From Peromyscus leucopus (taxonomy: Eukaryota > Chordata > Mammalia > Rodentia > Cricetidae): DNA of 64,000 nt. This document shows, one piece after another, positions 63,596 through 64,000 of the stretch; within the stretch, counting starts at the first letter, position 1; the number at the start of each line of letters is the position of its first letter. The notes under the pieces are model-generated. The model searched no databases and was not told where the DNA came from. It saw nothing but the letters and a program-made list of their open reading frames with translations. A program made the translations under genes and the position numbers. The DNA is taken from positions 109,859,740 through 109,923,739 of the forward strand of contig NC_051064.1 in the NCBI RefSeq assembly GCF_004664715.2. Reading direction: 5' to 3'.

Positions 63596-64000
63596 GGGGA
63601 GCGTCCACGTGTGCTCTTCTTGCTCTCATACAGAAGTACAAGGTCCCACACGGACAGGACCGCAGGCTTCCCGATTTTCTCTTACTTCTGCCCTGTGACC
63701 TGCAAGGTAGGCATGGGTCCTCATGAGAAGCCCTACCCAGGGCCTGAAGTTAGCACTAACCAGCACACATGAAGCTCTGGGTTCAACTCCAAGCCCTGAA
63801 ATAAAACAAAACTAGCAAGGAAGTAAGCTATCCTTTAAGAAAAAACAAAATAAGAAGAAGCCACATATATAGATTGGGAATGAGAGAAAATCTAAACATG
63901 ACCAAAGAGACAGAAGAAGCAGTGGAGAAGAAACAATGAAGAGAGCCAGAGAGCCAGGCTTTAAAAAAAACAAAACAAAACAAAAAAACAAACAAACACA
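63596..64000. other. Unique DNA with ID-like fragment, A-rich end
   Basis: 63745-63805 has CACATGAAGCTCTGGGTTCA and CTCCAAGCCCTGAAATAAAA, like an ID tail end. The sequence is A-rich from 63838 and the last 40 bases are CAAAA-type repeats. Confidence 0.5.

Overview
The window reads as mammalian nuclear DNA from a rodent. It is packed with rodent SINEs (B1, B2, B3/B4 and ID types), (CA)n, (GA)n and pyrimidine microsatellites, MaLR-like and class II-like LTRs, and old mammalian MIR/L2 remnants. Many of the youngest B1 copies carry the variant CCAAGTGAG..CCAGGAAAGGCGCAAAG in their right half, which I associate with cricetid rodents (deer mouse/hamster group) rather than mouse or rat. That species-level reading comes from memory and is not proven here.

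I find no protein-coding gene, rRNA, functional tRNA or CRISPR array that I can support. Almost all open frames are low-complexity translations of microsatellites, B1/B2 consensus frames, or chance frames in GC-rich DNA. One 55-codon frame near the right end (63428-63595) is noted at low confidence. The window therefore looks like intergenic or intronic DNA in a SINE-rich, L1-poor, fairly GC-rich region. Only one clear L1 tail is present (about 24.95-25.30 kb).

Layout: 1-5.8 kb, SINEs and microsatellites. 5.84-7.99 kb, two minisatellite arrays built from the same 19-bp unit in opposite orientation, separated by a MaLR-like LTR that holds a B3 and a compound microsatellite. 8.33-8.8 kb, CpG-rich unique DNA with a CTCF-like site. 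9.7-17.6 kb, SINEs among unique DNA. 18.1-19.5 kb, the strongest CpG island, with a CTCF-like motif at its edge, a CCAAT box and a 92-bp (GA)n tract just beyond it. 20.3-22.5 kb, unique AT-rich segments with homeodomain-type TAATTA cores. 23-26.2 kb, old repeats, B1s and the L1 tail. 26.2-28.5 kb, unique. 28.5-29.55 kb, a pile-up of five retroposons that reuse one target sequence, including a retrocopy of an unidentified mRNA 3' end. 31.87-32.25 kb, a solo LTR with a 6-bp target duplication. 33-36 kb, unique DNA, (TG)n tracts, MIRs and a small CpG-rich patch. 36.9-43.7 kb, nested B2s, B1s and B3s. 43.7-44.9 kb, a unique block resembling regulatory DNA. 45-58 kb, dense SINEs, two long pyrimidine tracts and several LTRs. 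58.7-64 kb, a further solo LTR, an LTR inside a B1, and more SINEs.

The most informative features are structural: inverted minisatellites, target-site reuse, nested insertions with clear duplications, and three or four related solo LTRs. The CpG island and neighbouring unique blocks are the best candidates for function, probably regulating a gene outside the window or one whose exons I cannot recognise. I could not test sequence conservation.
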